Shown: one piece after another, positions 22,902 through 35,050 of the stretch | Layout of the letters: each line of letters opens with the position of its first letter | Numbering within the stretch: the first letter of the stretch is position 1 | Source of the DNA: Sorex araneus | Taxonomy: Eukaryota; Chordata; Mammalia; Eulipotyphla; Soricidae | Reading direction: 5' to 3' | NCBI RefSeq assembly: GCF_027595985.1 | Contig: NC_073303.1 | Coordinates: forward strand, 328,723,679 to 328,787,678 | Length of the DNA stretch: 64,000 nucleotides | Position numbers and translations under genes: made by a program | The notes under the pieces: generated by a model | Database searches by the model: none | What the model was told of the DNA's origin: nothing | What the model saw: the letters and a program-made list of their open reading frames with translations, nothing else

Positions 22902-23146
22902 TGTAGCACTGTAGCACTGTTGTCCGGTTCATCAATTTGTTCGAACAGGCACCAGTAACATCTCCATTGTGAGACTTGTTACTATTTTTGGCATATCAAA
23001 TACGCCACGGGTAGCTTGCCAGGCTCTGCCATGTGGGCGGGATACTCTCGCTATCTTGCTGGGCTCTCCAAAAAGGATGAAGAAATTGAGCCTGGTTCAC
23101 CCGTGTGCAAGGCAAATGCCCTACCTGCTGTGCTATGGCTCCAGTC
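22902..23146 (-). mobile_element. SINE-A copy, reverse orientation
   Basis: The tail complement CACTGTTGTCCGGTTCATCA opens. GCATATCAAATACGCCACGG lies in the middle, and TGCTATGGCTCCAGTCC closes. The B-box complement is degraded (AAATTGAGCCT). Confidence 0.93.
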
Positions 23147-23264
23147 CATCAGATGTCTATAAATTAGAAATTGAAAATAAAATGCATTCATTTATACTTG
23201 GGTCATTTGGTCATTTTTAAAAATCCATTTTAGGTCCTAAAGATGCTCATTATTGAATAAATGA

Positions 23265-23480
23265 TAGGAATCACAAATTTATTCTTCCATTTATTCAACT
23301 ATTTATTTATCAAATAAATCATACATGCCAGGTGCTATTCTAGTGCTTTGTGTTCAGTGCCATGAAAGAAAATGGACAAAAAAACAAAAGGCCTTCTCTT
23401 GTGGAGTTTACGTTTCAGTGGGCGGAAGCAGAAAACAAGTAATAAACACAGCACCTGAAATGTTGAAAAGGAATAACAGC
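23265..23480 (-). mobile_element. Ancient L2 3' end, reverse orientation
   Basis: The order TTATTCAACTATTTATTTAT, then TGCCAGGTGCTATTCTAG, AAAATGGACAAAAAAACAAA, CTCTTGTGGAGTTTACGTTT and AGTGGGCGGAAGCAG matches the known complement of the L2 3' region. Confidence 0.7.
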
Positions 23481-24954
23481 TATAAAAAATAACATGATGA
23501 GAGGAATTATTAGAGCACTGTTCTTCGACAGATTTTTGTTATAGAAAGAAAGGAGCTTTAAAAGAAAATTCAGACTTTCTTTTGAGTGTTCTAGGCTTAA
23601 GCTCTGACAAGGCTCTGGGATTACACTTATTGCTGTGCCATTCTTTCTCTTTCCTGCTTCAATAGCAATATTATTGAGACATAGAATCCACCATATTACT
23701 ACGTTGTAGCTGATTCTGGGTTCATCTTTCAACTGGGACAGAGGGCTCATATTTACAACAAATCTGGGTAATAATAATAATGCTATTCCCAATAGTAATT
23801 GCATGTTTTAGTTGCTAATCACTTAACTGTAGGCCGGTGCAGAAAGAATATCATGCTTTATAGAATAAGTTCCTAGACTACAGAAGACCATGGGTGAAGC
23901 TGATACTTCAGCCAACGTCTGTCAGTTCTTGACTAGCCTGGTACACTAGCCTGGTATTTGATTGGCACCTTAAAATGTAGAAAGAAATAGAGATAAAATA
24001 AGCGTATAATGTATGTATTCAACAACATATAGCTCTGAGTGATGCATGTCTGCTTGCCAGTAAGACATATCTTCTTGTTTTGAACTGTTTTCGAGTAATA
24101 CCAGTCTTAGGAGGTAGTTACTTGGAAATTCTTAAAGTGTCATTTTCTTTATTTTTCTTTAATTCTTTCCTCTTGTTTCTTAATATCTTATATTGGGGAA
24201 ATACAAAAGAAACTGAATTATTTTTCCTGAAACAGCCCTGTAGTTCAGGGTGAAGATACTTTATTCTGTAGTGCTGGTTGTAATAAAGAATCTCCATGAA
24301 TCTGATTTGGAATATACAAAAACTTTTACTAATACCTTCTTTAATAAACTCTTTTTGGATACAGGCTATTTTGATGGTAGAAGGAACCACGTACAGTAAT
24401 AGTTTGTGTTTGGCTTGCCCTCTGCTTTCCACCTGCCTTTTCCCACTTATCAGTGAAATTTTGTGTGACAGAGGTGAGTCTCTGTGGAACCTGCTGGGGT
24501 GACCATCTGCTTGCTCTGGGAAAATTAGTCCCTTCTTTCCAAGAAGGATCTGTCAGCTGCGAGAGAAACTTCAGCTGCCTGTTTCCCATTGAGTAATTTA
24601 TTTGAAAGGATAAATGAGCACATTCTTTTAAAATAAAGAACAAACATGGATAAAGCCTGCAATAAAGACAGAATTTAGAGGACACAATCACACAAGTATT
24701 GCACACCATTTGCAAGGTCCAGCTAAGGACTTCAGTGGCACAGGTTTTGAGTGAAACCATTAAATCATTCTATCAGATACCACTGCTAAAATTATTTCAT
24801 TGCTTTTGAAATGAGAATGCTTGGCAATTCAGACTTATGGATTAAAATCTTAACTCTAAATATTTAAATAGACATTGATAAATCAACATTTCATCTTTAA
24901 AGAGTTAGAGAATTCAACTGACCTATGAAATGTCAGCATCATTTTAGTTTCTTT
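23481..24954. other. Intervening sequence, no gene seen
   Basis: Nothing nameable was found. Minus-strand open frames here (up to ~140 codons, 24341-24760) have no recognisable domain and no flanking splice context, so they are left out. Confidence 0.5.
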
Positions 24955-25094
24955 AATTTGGGGTGTGAGATAGGGCACAGATAAGGTGAGGACTTACTCC
25001 AGGTTATGCTCATGGATCCCTCTTAGGAGATCATAGATCCTGCTGGAGATCAAAATAAGGTCAGCTGCAAGACCGATACCTTAATCTCTACAGT
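24955..25094 (-). mobile_element. Old SINE-B copy, reverse orientation
   Basis: GGACTTACTCCAGGTTATGC and TGGAGATCAAAATAAGGTCA are recognisable, and the end (TAATCTCTACAG) is the head complement. Heavily mutated. Confidence 0.6.
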
Positions 25095-25664
25095 GTTTAG
25101 ATGATCATTAACTTTAATTTTTAAAGAAAAATAGCAAGTTGATTAAGACTTTCTGCCTCTGATAAGTATTGGTATAGCATGCTTGATTAATATGTTTTAT
25201 GAATTTTTCATTTTATGCAAAATTCATTTATTCATTTAATGTGAATTTCTTTTATTATAAAATCATAAAATTTCATTTATTTTATGGAAAAGTGTAAAAG
25301 AAGATGGAAATCTGTCAACCTGAATGAACTATCTATAAGTGTTCTTTTTTTTAAGCTCCTGCTGTCATTGTAGTTTCAGACAGCAGATGCATTTTTACCA
25401 GTGAAATTTCTTTAATTGTTTTCCCCACATATTGTTTTTCTTATAATTCTAATGCTTATATTTTGTTTGAAATCCCTTAGATTCTCTTCCCAAATAAAAC
25501 TGAATTTTTTGTTGCATTTAGACAAACAGTGAAAATTCTAAACAAGAACTTATAAAAGTTTAATAGTGATGTTATAAACTTATTTATTAAAGATAGGAAA
25601 TGCCTGGGCTAAAAACTTGACCAATTTTTAAGAACTTATTTTATTCTATTTGTTCTATTATTTT

Positions 25665-25826
25665 TCTTTTGGGTTCTCACCTGGTATTCTCATGTTTTTT
25701 TCCTGACTTTGAGCTCAGGGATCATTCCTGACAGTGATCGGGATCCCATATGCAAAGCCAGGGATTGAACCCGAGTTGGCTGCATGAAAGGCAAATACTC
25801 TACCCACCGTACTATCTCTCTGACTC
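25665..25826 (-). mobile_element. SINE-B copy, reverse orientation
   Basis: GGGATCATTCCTGACAGTGA and CAGGGATTGAACCCGAGTTG (good B-box complement) are present, and ACTATCTCTCTGACTC ends it. Confidence 0.87.
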
Positions 25827-28208
25827 TTGACCACTTTTTAATGTTTAGTATCTTAAATTGAAATACAAGTCCAGTTTATTTTTTATTAGACATGAACTTA
25901 ATTTCTGTATGCATTCAATTATTATTAACAATTCTATAATTAAACGGGGTAACTCACATCATATAGTCATTAACCAATATCTTATAAAGTACTTTGCTGG
26001 GATTTTTCTTCTTCTCTACTTCCAATATTTTTCACATTACTTGTCTTTTTCCTTGTAAATGATACTTTCATCTACCATTTGTAAAGTAGATCAACGTGTC
26101 ATCATTCTTTTTTCCCCCCCCCAGCATCCTGCTTAGCTAAGAGCCTCTTGATAAACATTTGTTAAATATTGTTTCTTAGTCAATATTTGATTTACCATAT
26201 AAAAAGATACTGATGAAACAAAACCAAGCTCATCGGAACATAATTTTTTAATCAGCTATTGTTAATCAACTTGTTGTCCAGTAATTCTGAAAAATGCAAA
26301 AGAGATGAAACCGTTAGCCCTGATTCAAGTATTTTACTTGTTTAGTTGTGCGGGACCTGGTAACAGTCCTTATTTCTAACATTGCACTAAAATTCCTTGT
26401 TAGTGTTTCAGTCAGTTGATATTCTTAATAAAATGAACCAGTCCATCTGTTCTAGAGTACTGTCATTCTGCAGCAACTTTATTGGATTTTTCTCTTGGCT
26501 GCTTTATCTTTATTTTGGAAAAATTGTTTTTCTTCTAAGTGTGATTTGAGAAAGCCAATGTCCTTCTTCCACTGTTAGATATTTATTTGTTTTATAGACA
26601 TATATTGAACCTGTTATTATGGTTTTTAAATTACTGACCATGTTATGTAAATACTTTTTGGCATAAATAGAACTCTGAACAAGATCTGTGAGTAAAGTGC
26701 TTTGGTTAACATTTTCAGTTAGATTCATGAAGAATTTAAACCGATATGTTTAAGGAGATAAGTCAGCTTCCCTTCAGAACGATAGCTTGCTGAATGAAAA
26801 AAAATAGTTTGCTAATTTGTCAACATTTAGCTTTACATCTAAATGTGTCAATAATTCTCAACCTTTTGTAGACATTGGAATCATCTAGGGGATTTAAAAA
26901 TAACAATCTAAGGCTCCATTCTAAATTCTGCAATCTCCATCTCTAAAGTAGCTTCAGTTAAGAACATTTTAAAAGCATTATCTAGTGGTTGTAGGGGGAC
27001 TTCTAGAGATAAGAATTGATGATGACTAGTCGAATTGGTTCTCTTAAGTGTGGTCCTTTGGGTGACCACAGCATCGTACCAACTAAGAACCTGTTTAGAA
27101 ATGCAAATGGTTGAGCCCTATTGAGACTTACTGAGTCTAAATGTCTGAAGGCGGGATCTAGAAATCATCAGTTTGTCAAGGCTTTCAGCTGTTACTATAC
27201 ATGATAACCAAGTTTCAGAGCCTTTAGATTTTAGCTTCCTTCCTCCAGTTAGGTACTTATATTTTTTATAGAATTGCTATAGGTCACAGACAATCATGCT
27301 TATGAACTGGCTTATTTCATAAAAGAAAAGACATTAAAGATAAATGTTTGAAACAACAGATCATTAATTTCACTCAATCCCAAAATGCGAATGTGTGATG
27401 TACCCTTAAAATGAGTGAAATACTGGCCAGCTTCCAGTTTTAATACCTTAAATTTAATTCCTAATATGGTCATGTTTGTTTTATTTCCAGATCATTTAGC
27501 TGGGAATTTTCCAAACTTGCTCAGTTCTAGAAATCTTTCTCTGGGTTTCTGACTTTCCTCTGATTACCCAAGTTATCTTGCATATTTTAAATTTATTTGC
27601 TGATCCCCTAGCCACTTTCCTTTAGTCCACATAGTCTTACTTAAATCATTGAATTAAAATGATCAAATTTAAGAGTGCTTTTAAAACCAAGTGTTCATCT
27701 ATTTGATTTTGGGCACTTCTCTCTTAGCTATGCATACATTCAGATGGTCCTGAACTTTCTTGGTTCCCTCATATAGATTTGCCCTACTATACCCTCACTT
27801 TTTGGGTGCAATTTAATAATTTTATGTATGTGGAGAGGGAAGTGAAAGAAGGAATAAAGAAATTGGGCAGCTTTCAGTTCTCCACAATTACATTTTGTAT
27901 AGTGATTTTATTACTGTGATTAAAGAGTTATGATTTTGTAGAACATCTGGTAGCAGTTGTATTCAAATATAAAAACCCTTTCAAAAGTTAAATGATAGAT
28001 TCAACTAAATCATGGTGATTTTTACACCAGTGTCCTCCCTTTATGGTACGCGGATTGAGAGATGAGTAACAGCCACAGTCTCTAGTTACATCATAATATC
28101 CATTCAGTCTCCTGTCTCTGATACTTTGCTCATTGATTACTAAGGATTGAAGAACTTCTATCTCCTGACCTGTGTTTATTCTCTTATTTTTCTATACTAC
28201 ACTTACAT
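25827..28208. other. AT-rich intervening sequence, no gene seen
   Basis: About 2.4 kb without a recognisable repeat or exon. A C-run (TTTTTTCCCCCCCCCCAG) sits at about 26109-26124. Confidence 0.5.
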
Positions 28209-28346
28209 GGACTGGAGGGAGAGCACCTCGGGTAGAGCATTTGCCTTGCACGCAGCTGACTCGGGTTCAATTCCTTTGTCCCTCTTGGAAAGCCTGGTAA
28301 GCTACTGAGAGTATCCTGCCCTCACGGCAGAGCCTGGCATATCAAA
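28209..28346 (+). mobile_element. SINE-A copy, 3'-truncated
   Basis: GACTGGAGGGAGAGCACCTC begins the head, the B box reads GGGTTCAATTCC, and AAGCTACTGAGAGTATCCTG follows. The copy stops after GCAGAGCCTGGCATATC, losing the tail. Confidence 0.9.
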
Positions 28347-28538
28347 TTTTACCAACTTTTTTCTAAATTTAACTTTCTACTAGTACTGAAATCCCCAATT
28401 TACTTCATGTAATTTCATCATCTCCTCCTCGGTGACCCCAGGAATCTCAATATACTTTACTCTGTGGTTTAAAGTACTTTCATCCTCTTTCCAACTCTCT
28501 TATGAAATTACATAAATCATTTAAAATGTTTTTATTTT

Positions 28539-28707
28539 GAGCCAGAGCAATAGTACAGTAGGTAGGGCATTTACCTTGTATACCCTACCCTGGTTCTATT
28601 CTCAGCATCGCATATGGTCCCTTGAGTCTGCAAGGAGTCATCCCTTAGTGCAGGGCCAGAAGTAAGCCCAGAGCACTGCTAGGTATGGCTCCAATACCAA
28701 AAAATAG
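28539..28707 (+). mobile_element. SINE-B copy
   Basis: GAGCCAGAGCAATAGTACAG, CATATGGTCCCTTGAGTCTG and AGCCCAGAGCACTGCTAGGT follow the family order, and the tail is CCAAAAAATA. Confidence 0.85.
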
Positions 28708-29484
28708 TATTTATGTAAATTTTGATTTGAAATTATTTGGGGTCGAACCTACCATGACCCATAAGATGAAGTTCCAGTTTAGCAGTATTTTTTTAAGGTC
28801 TCTGATGACCTGCTTGAGTCAAATTTTTCATTCTCAATTCATCCCTTCCCTAAACATGTCAAGTTGTATACTTTATGACAGCTTGTTTGTTATTTGCTAA
28901 AGGATTCCACATTTTATCTTTTTTTCCCATTGAAACATATTTAACCTATGTAGTTTTCTCTTTTGAAGATTTTATTCCTTGTCTGCCTGTCAGACCCCTG
29001 GACGTTGCTTAGGACAACGTTGAAGCTTCCACAGTTTTCCTGGAAGTTTCAGATACCACTTTCTCAGGGTAGTGATAACATTTCATATGAACTTCACTCT
29101 TGATGACCTGACTGAGAAGAAATAACCTTTCAAGGTCCTACAGAAGAAACATTCTTGCCACAGAGAGCATAAAAGGAGCAGCAGATGGGAATGTCGGAAT
29201 GAGTGGAAAACAGGGTGGTCCCAAGGTGGGTTCATTTGATGATAAAGGCCCAATGGCTCGGGAGGAGGCAAGTGATAGACAAACTGCTTCATAACCTGGA
29301 TATTCAAGAAGAAAGAGGATAGTAAAAACTGAGTCTGGCTCCCCAAAAAAATAGCAATAAAATGGGGAAAAAACCAGTTAAGTTTTCCATGTCTTTTTTT
29401 TTTTTACAGTATTGTTGATATTGTCTGCTCAGATATCTTTTTTGAGCTCAACTATCATTACAAAACAAAACAGCCATTTCTAAA

Positions 29485-29998
29485 ATTTTTTTTAAATTTT
29501 ATTGAACCACCGTGAGATAGTTACAAGCTTTCATGTTTGGGTTACAATCTCACAATGATCAAACACCCATCCCTCCACCAGTGCACATTCCCCACCACCA
29601 ATATACCGGGTATATCCCCCCTTTCACACCCTCCTCCTGCCTCTAAGGCAGACAATATTCCCCATACTCTCTTTCTATTTTTGGGCTTTATAGCTTGCAA
29701 CACAGACACTGAGAGGTCATCATGTTTGGTCCATTATCTACTTTCGGCATGCATCTTCCATCCTAACTGGTTCCTCCAGACATCATTTTCTTAGTGATCC
29801 CTTCTCTATTCCATCTGCCTTCTCCCTCTGTTCATGACGCAGGCTTCCAGCTGTGGGGCAATCCCCCTGGAACCTTGTATCTACTGTCGCTGGGTGTCAT
29901 CCTCATGTGATATTATTTTATACTCTACAAATGAGTGTAGTCCCTCTATAACTATCCCTCTCTTTCTGACTCATTTCACTTAGCATGATACTCTCCAT
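29485..29998 (-). mobile_element. LINE-1 3' end, reverse orientation
   Basis: AAATTTTATTGAACCACCGT is the tail complement. CATCCCTCCACCAGTGCACA and CCCCACCACCAATATACC are 3' UTR blocks, and TTTCACTTAGCATGATACTC marks the region just past ORF2. The copy is truncated at about 29998. Confidence 0.92.
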
Positions 29999-30164
29999 AA
30001 AACAACCATTTTATCATGCTTATACAACCCATGAGTCAAAAATTCAGGATGTAGTATTCTTGTTGAGGAGATTCCAATTGAACATATAAATAAGTAAAAG
30101 AAATTGGTGTTACATTAGGACATAATTAAGGATTAGAAGATTTTTTCAAAAGAACCTTTCACTT

Positions 30165-30336
30165 TATTTATATTTTTTAATTGAATCTGTATGAAATAGA
30201 CCATTACAAACTGATCATGATTGGGATTCAATCATACAATGATCTAACACCCTTCCCCTCTACCAGTGCACATTTCCCTCCACCAATGTTCCCTGTTTCC
30301 CTCCCACCATCCCGTCCCACCACCCCCAGCCTTTTA
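30165..30336 (-). mobile_element. Short LINE-1 3' end, reverse orientation
   Basis: TTTTTTAATTGAATCTGTAT, CCCTTCCCCTCTACCAGTGC and CCTCCACCAATGTTCCCTG are L1 3' UTR complement. L1 similarity stops at about 30336, where the ~380 bp tandem element begins. Confidence 0.85.
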
Positions 30337-30337
30337 A

Positions 30338-31150
30338 ACTGGGTGGCAGTTTTGGGGTGTGCACGTGACTGCTGAGGCTTACGGAAGTACAGGGAGGTGG
30401 GGGAAGGTAGATCATTCCGAATCCAAGAAATCTTGGAGATTTCGGTCACAAAACCTTCACACCCAAGTTTTCAGCAGATTACATCTCAGTGAGGTTTGTC
30501 CTGAGAAGGTGGAGTCAGGCTAGGTGATGTTAGACTGTGGAAGCAAGTGGTTGCCAGGGGCTCTGTTTGGGTGGGGTCCAGGTTGACTTGCCCACTCAGG
30601 TTGACCCCGGTCTAGTCAGCCTAACGTGGGTCCAAGATGAACTGCAGCTTTAGATCTTTTTCGAGAAATATTTATGGGTCTTTGAAGCAAGGCTGGTAGA
30701 AGAACTCACCTGGTGGGGCTGGAGTTGGTTTGTGGGGCCAACTATTTGTGCTTCCAGGAGTATAGGGAAGTGGGGGCAGGTAGCCCATCCAAACTCCTAG
30801 AAAACATGGAGATTTTGTTCCCAAAACCTCATATACTGCATATCTGAATTTTCAACAGGTTAATATCTCAGTGAGGTCTGTCCTGAGACAGTGGAATCTG
30901 GCTGGGGGCACTGTGGTGATTTTGGATGGTGAGAGCAAGCAGCTGCCAGGGGCTCTGTGTGAGTGGGCACCAGGCTGACTCATTCCCCTCAGATTTACTC
31001 TGGTTTGTTCAGCCTTTTGCAGGTCCGAGATTTACTGTGGTTTTTGATCTCTTTTGGGATTTATTTATGGGTTTCTGAAGCAAAGCCAATAAATGAGCTT
31101 GTATAACTGAGCCAGAAGTGGTTTGTAGGCATGGCGCCCCTATATCTAAC
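30338..31150. repeat. Tandem duplication of a ~380 bp unit (about 2.1 copies)
   Basis: Unit 1 (30338-30708) and unit 2 (30709-31109) share ordered blocks: AGTACAGGG versus AGTATAGGG (373 bp apart), CTCAGTGAGGTTTGTCCTGAG versus its near copy, AAGCAAGTGGTTGCCAGGGG versus AAGCAGCTGCCAGGGG, and TTTATGGGTCTTTGAAGCAA versus TTTATGGGTTTCTGAAGCAA (393 bp apart). A third unit begins at about 31107 and is soon lost. Identity was judged by eye. It may be an L1 5' UTR monomer array or an unclassified repeat. Confidence 0.8.
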
Positions 31151-31219
31151 TTTAACTTTTGGCCATTTAATTTCTCGGGAAACTTGGTTTCCCTTGGTCT
31201 GGTCAGAAGCATAAAGGCA

Positions 31220-31309
31220 ATTTTGGGGTATCAAGAAGCCTGAAGGCACCATCAGGCTGCTGATGCACTCGCCCTGCAGGTACAGGTTGACCTGCTGGCG
31301 GCACCGCAC
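31220..31309 (-). other. GC-rich, codon-like segment at the right end of the tandem element
   Basis: Read on the minus strand from 31309 the sequence is open, with many C/G third positions, giving a peptide beginning MRCRQQVNLYLQGEC. It lies in AT-rich surroundings. It could be a fragment of a retrocopied exon or the 5' end of the repeat. I do not recognise the protein. Confidence 0.25.
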
Positions 31310-31383
31310 ACCCAGAATTAGATTTTTAGTTCATAAAATAGAATATACTATGAGTAAAATTTTATGAATGAGATACCTTTTGA

Positions 31384-31546
31384 AGGTCTGTAGAGATGGT
31401 ACAACTAATACGTCACTTGCTTTGCACACAGCTGACCTGAGTTTGATCTGTGACACCCCATATAGTTCTCAAAGCTTCACAGAGCCAGGAGAATATGCCC
31501 TGAGCACTGTCACGTTTCCCTCCCAGCTCCCAGCCCCAAAAAAAGC
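31384..31546 (+). mobile_element. SINE-B copy, old
   Basis: TGTAGAGATGGTACAACTAA is a decayed head, then CACACAGCTGACCTGAGTTTG with a degraded B box, CCCCATATAGTTCTCAAAGC and a CCCCAAAAAAAGC tail. Confidence 0.75.
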
Positions 31547-31754
31547 ACAGGAAAGAAAGATACATTTTGAATTGAATTTTGAACAACTGTTTTATGACCA
31601 GACTACAGTTTATAGGTTAATAAAGGGAAGTAAGGGCTAAGCATGTTCTGATAGTAGTGAGTAATTTATGGCAGCTAGAACATAGTGAGACAAGATATAT
31701 ATTATAAACTTTCATGCATAAAATAAATTGTTTGATTTTATTTTTATGCAGCAA

Positions 31755-32045
31755 AGATATCTTGTAGCCTACTTCTCTCTCTGGGAGAAACTGGCAAGCT
31801 TCTGAGAGTTTCCTGGCCACATGGGACAGCCTTGCAAGCTTCCCATGGTGTATTCATATGCTAAATCCAGTAACAAACTGGATCTCATTCCCCTGACCCT
31901 GAAAGAGCCTCCAGTGTGAAGACATTGAGAGGGTCCAGCTGAGAGAGACTTCTAAGATCTCAGGGAAAGGACGAATGGAGAGGTTACTGAGCCAGTTCGA
32001 GAAATCGACGATTAACAGATTAACAGGGGTTTCATGATTCATTTG
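31755..32045 (+). mobile_element. SINE-C 3' half, same subtype as the foldback at 5.3 kb
   Basis: From GATATCTTGTAGCCTACTTC to AAATCGACGATTAACAG it matches 5476-5748 closely, including CTGGGAGAAACTGGCA and TATGCTAAATCCAGTAACAA. It lacks the inverted left arm found at 5312-5470. Confidence 0.9.
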
Positions 32046-32279
32046 CAGAAAAGAGTCATCAATATATTTAGCATAATTCTCTCTAGAGTCCATCATATTT
32101 TGATGATACCATATATTCTGGGAATAATTGTACATTACTAAAATTTGTCCTCAAGTAATGGGCAAGTCAGATGCCTTAAGGTCCTATTGATGAGATTATG
32201 GAATAAAATATCAAAGTTATGGAGTATCTTTGTTCTCCATATTGAAATAATCCCATCAATTGCTTATTTGGCTATCAGT

Positions 32280-32390
32280 GGATTGTAATCTCTGTGAGGA
32301 TTGCTACTTTTATAGGGTCTAAAATAACACCTGCATAATAGTACATATTAGATTGACAAATGAATTAGTTCATTCAGTGTATGTATCCAT
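32280..32390 (+). mobile_element. Possible ancient L2 3' end
   Basis: TGTAATCTCTGTGAGGATTG, then AACACCTGCATAATAGTACA and GACAAATGAATTAGTTCATTC follow the known order of the L2 3' end (short-term growth of divergence makes this a weak call). Confidence 0.5.
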
Positions 32391-32584
32391 TAGCCTTTGA
32401 GCTTTTCAAAACCAATATATTCCTAATGGAAGTGATTTTGATAAATGAATTCTAGAAGATGTTTAAACACTTTTGATTAATGGCTGAATATCAGGTAAAA
32501 ATAGTTCCCAAGAGTAAACTTATATTATATCATGCTGGAAAATAACTTGGCCCCAAGGAGCATTAGTCCTTTTCTCATTCCTTA

Positions 32585-32690
32585 TTGTAGATAAATAATG
32601 GTGTCCCAGAGAAATTAAATGTCTTAACTATAGCTATTTAACTAGTAAACATTGAAACCTAGACTGAGAGTATCCATTCCAATATAATTT
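32585..32690 (-). mobile_element. Possible ancient MIR fragment, reverse orientation
   Basis: GTCCCAGAGAAATTAAATGT, then TATTTAACTAGTAAACATTG and GAAACCTAGACTGAGAGT resemble the MIR complement (CACAGAGAGGTTAAGT, CACAGCTAGTAAGTGG, GAACCCAGAC). Confidence 0.6.
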
Positions 32691-33871
32691 TGATTGTATT
32701 ATGCTACAAGCCATTTTGATTTTAAAGTCAAATATTAGCTAGAAGTATATGAGAAAAAAGTTTCCATCTGGTTTTGCTCAACTCCCTGAAGGAAAAGCCA
32801 GATCATGTGGCTGCTGACAAATTTAAATTCTAGGGTGGCAAAACTCAGGGGAAAAGAGGAAATTAACACTTTGATGTAGTAAAATAATTTTTTTTAAAGG
32901 CACATGAAAAAAAAGGCACACAAAGAAATTTTTCATTTGATTAGTTTTTTTTGTAGGGAAGCTTGTTTTTGAGAATTGAATTCAGGTAGACTGGAATTTT
33001 TCTAAAGTATCCCCAGAGTGATAAAGTATAAATCCAAGGTCATAAATGTATGTTTATCAGAACTGGAAACCAGAATTCTTAATACAAATAAGATTGTTTT
33101 ACAGGTCTAAAATATACATTTTCAGAAAACGTGTTTATATTTAATGCTTTTCAAAATATTATAAATTTTTGATGTCCTTTAAAGGTGAAATCATAATAAT
33201 TCAGTAAATACCATAATGAGCCATTGATCTTCAGATAGGAAATATTTATTATAAGTCATAAAATGCTCTGTTTGCTTGTAGCTTTCTGGAATAAACCCCC
33301 TTTCATCCATAATAAACTATGCTCTGGGATTAAACTATAATTTTCTCATGGTTCTTTACTCTTTTACCATTATATGAATTGTGCTTCAGTATTCATTTTT
33401 TTTTCTTAAATTAGCTTGTGAACTTTATCAAAATGTTGGCAAAGTGTTTATATCGTCTGAAGCTTTTTTAAAAAAAATGTATATAGTACACTTTGTAGAT
33501 CCATTCTTGGTGATATCCACAGTTAATGTATTTTCAGAATTGTACTAATAACAATTTATAACTCTTAAACAATTTGTCTTCAGTTTCTCTCATATTTGTA
33601 TATTTGGTTAGTCAGATAGTAGTTTTTGTTTGCCTTAATCATCTAGGATGCCACCTGTATTCATAGAAATGAAACTGTACTGTGTAGTATATGAGCCTTT
33701 CAGAGATAATGCCCAGCTCTTTTCCAAAATGGTTCTGCCAATTTTGCTAAGTGGTTGTGCCAATTTGAAATGATGATAAGGGTCACCAATTTTCTAAATT
33801 CTTGCTAAGACTTAGTCACCAGCCGCCTTAATTTTTGCAATCTCATTCACTGATATTAGCATTCAAATTTT
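32691..33871. other. AT-rich intervening sequence, no gene seen
   Basis: No repeat or exon was recognised. Confidence 0.5.
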
Positions 33872-34059
33872 TGTTTTGTTTTGAGCCACACTGGGTGGTG
33901 CTTAGGGCTTACTGCTGGATCTGTAAGCTCTGCTCTCCACAGCCCATTCAGGGATCACTCCTGGAGGAGCTCTGGGGACCAAATGAGGTGTCAGGAATTG
34001 AACCTGGGTTGATCACCTGCAGGGCAAGGTCAAACCTACTGTACTGTCTCTCCAGCCCC
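33872..34059 (-). mobile_element. SINE-B copy, reverse orientation
   Basis: TTTTGAGCCACACTGGGTGG, GGATCACTCCTGGAGGAGCT and GGAATTGAACCTGGGTTGA are present, and it ends in CTGTCTCTCCAGCCCC. About 20 extra bases lie in the middle. Confidence 0.9.
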
Positions 34060-34221
34060 TCAAAAGTTGTTTTATTATTGTTATTTTGAGTTTACTATTT
34101 TCTTAAAATAAATAAATAAGCGTTCAATATTACTGATGAATTTAAAAAAGTTATTTTACAAATCAGAAAAATATTATTAGTAAAAGCAGATACATTTACA
34201 TAAAAAATATAATGTTTTGTT

Positions 34222-34463
34222 CACTGTATATCACTATATCACTGTCATCTCTTTGCTCATCGATTTGCTCCAGCGGGCACCAGTAACGTCTCCATTGTGA
34301 GAATTGTTACTGTTTTTGGCATATCAAAAATGCCACAGGTAGTTTCCAGGCTTTGTTGTGTGGGCGGGATACTCTCGGTAGCTTGCCAGGCTCTCCAAGA
34401 GGGAGGAGGAATCAAACCCGTTTGCAAGGCAAACGCCCTACCCGCTGTGCTATCGCTCCAGCC
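34222..34463 (-). mobile_element. SINE-A copy, reverse orientation, near full length
   Basis: TCACTATATCACTGTCATCT opens the tail complement, and CATATCAAAAATGCCACAGG and GATACTCTCGGTAGCTTGCC follow. CTGTGCTATCGCTCCAGCCC is an intact head complement. A small deletion removes part of the B-box region. Confidence 0.93.
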
Positions 34464-34811
34464 CAAATGTTTTGTTATGGAATAAATATGTTCACACATT
34501 CAGAGTGAGGTCTCTTGATATATTCAGCAATAACACCTTTATGTTTTTTAATATTTAATGATAATCTTGAATTAATTAAAGGAAGTTTAATTTATTTATA
34601 GTTATCATTTTGTCCTGCTGTTTTAACTGATCCTGAAAGAGAATATAGTTTAGTGGTATACCCATATATGCACATATGTATCTATATATATATATCTGAC
34701 TCATAATATCATATGTTCACTTAAATGATGGGGATGCAAATGTTAATAGAAGTAATGGTAACACTGTAACTCAGAGTTGTTTTGATATTTTCACTATTAA
34801 AAAATCTCTGA

Positions 34812-35050
34812 GGGGCCATGTAGATAGTTCAGTGGTCAGGAGCACATGCCTTATACCCAAGTTTACCTCAGAACGATGTGGCTTCCTGAGCACTTGTAGG
34901 CCCATAGGGTTATGCCTGGTAACCCACAGCACCACTGGGCCTGAGCAGCACCAACTTGCCAGCCTGGTGATTCTTCAATTGTCTGGCGAGGTTGGCCAAA
35001 TACTGTCAGAAGAGACCTTGACTCCCTAAACACAGTTTGGGAGGTCCCCC
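34812..35050 (+). mobile_element. Old SINE-B-like copy with extended body
   Basis: GGGGCCATGTAGATAGTTCA and GGTCAGGAGCACATGCCTTA resemble a decayed head. GCACCACTGGGCCTGAGCAG is body-like. The copy is longer and more diverged than typical SINE-B, so the assignment is tentative. Confidence 0.5.

Noticed and set aside
29083..29346. Possible DNA-transposon or unknown repeat from a GC-richer segment
   Set aside because: Some blocks felt repeat-like, but I could not align them to a remembered family or to another copy in the window.
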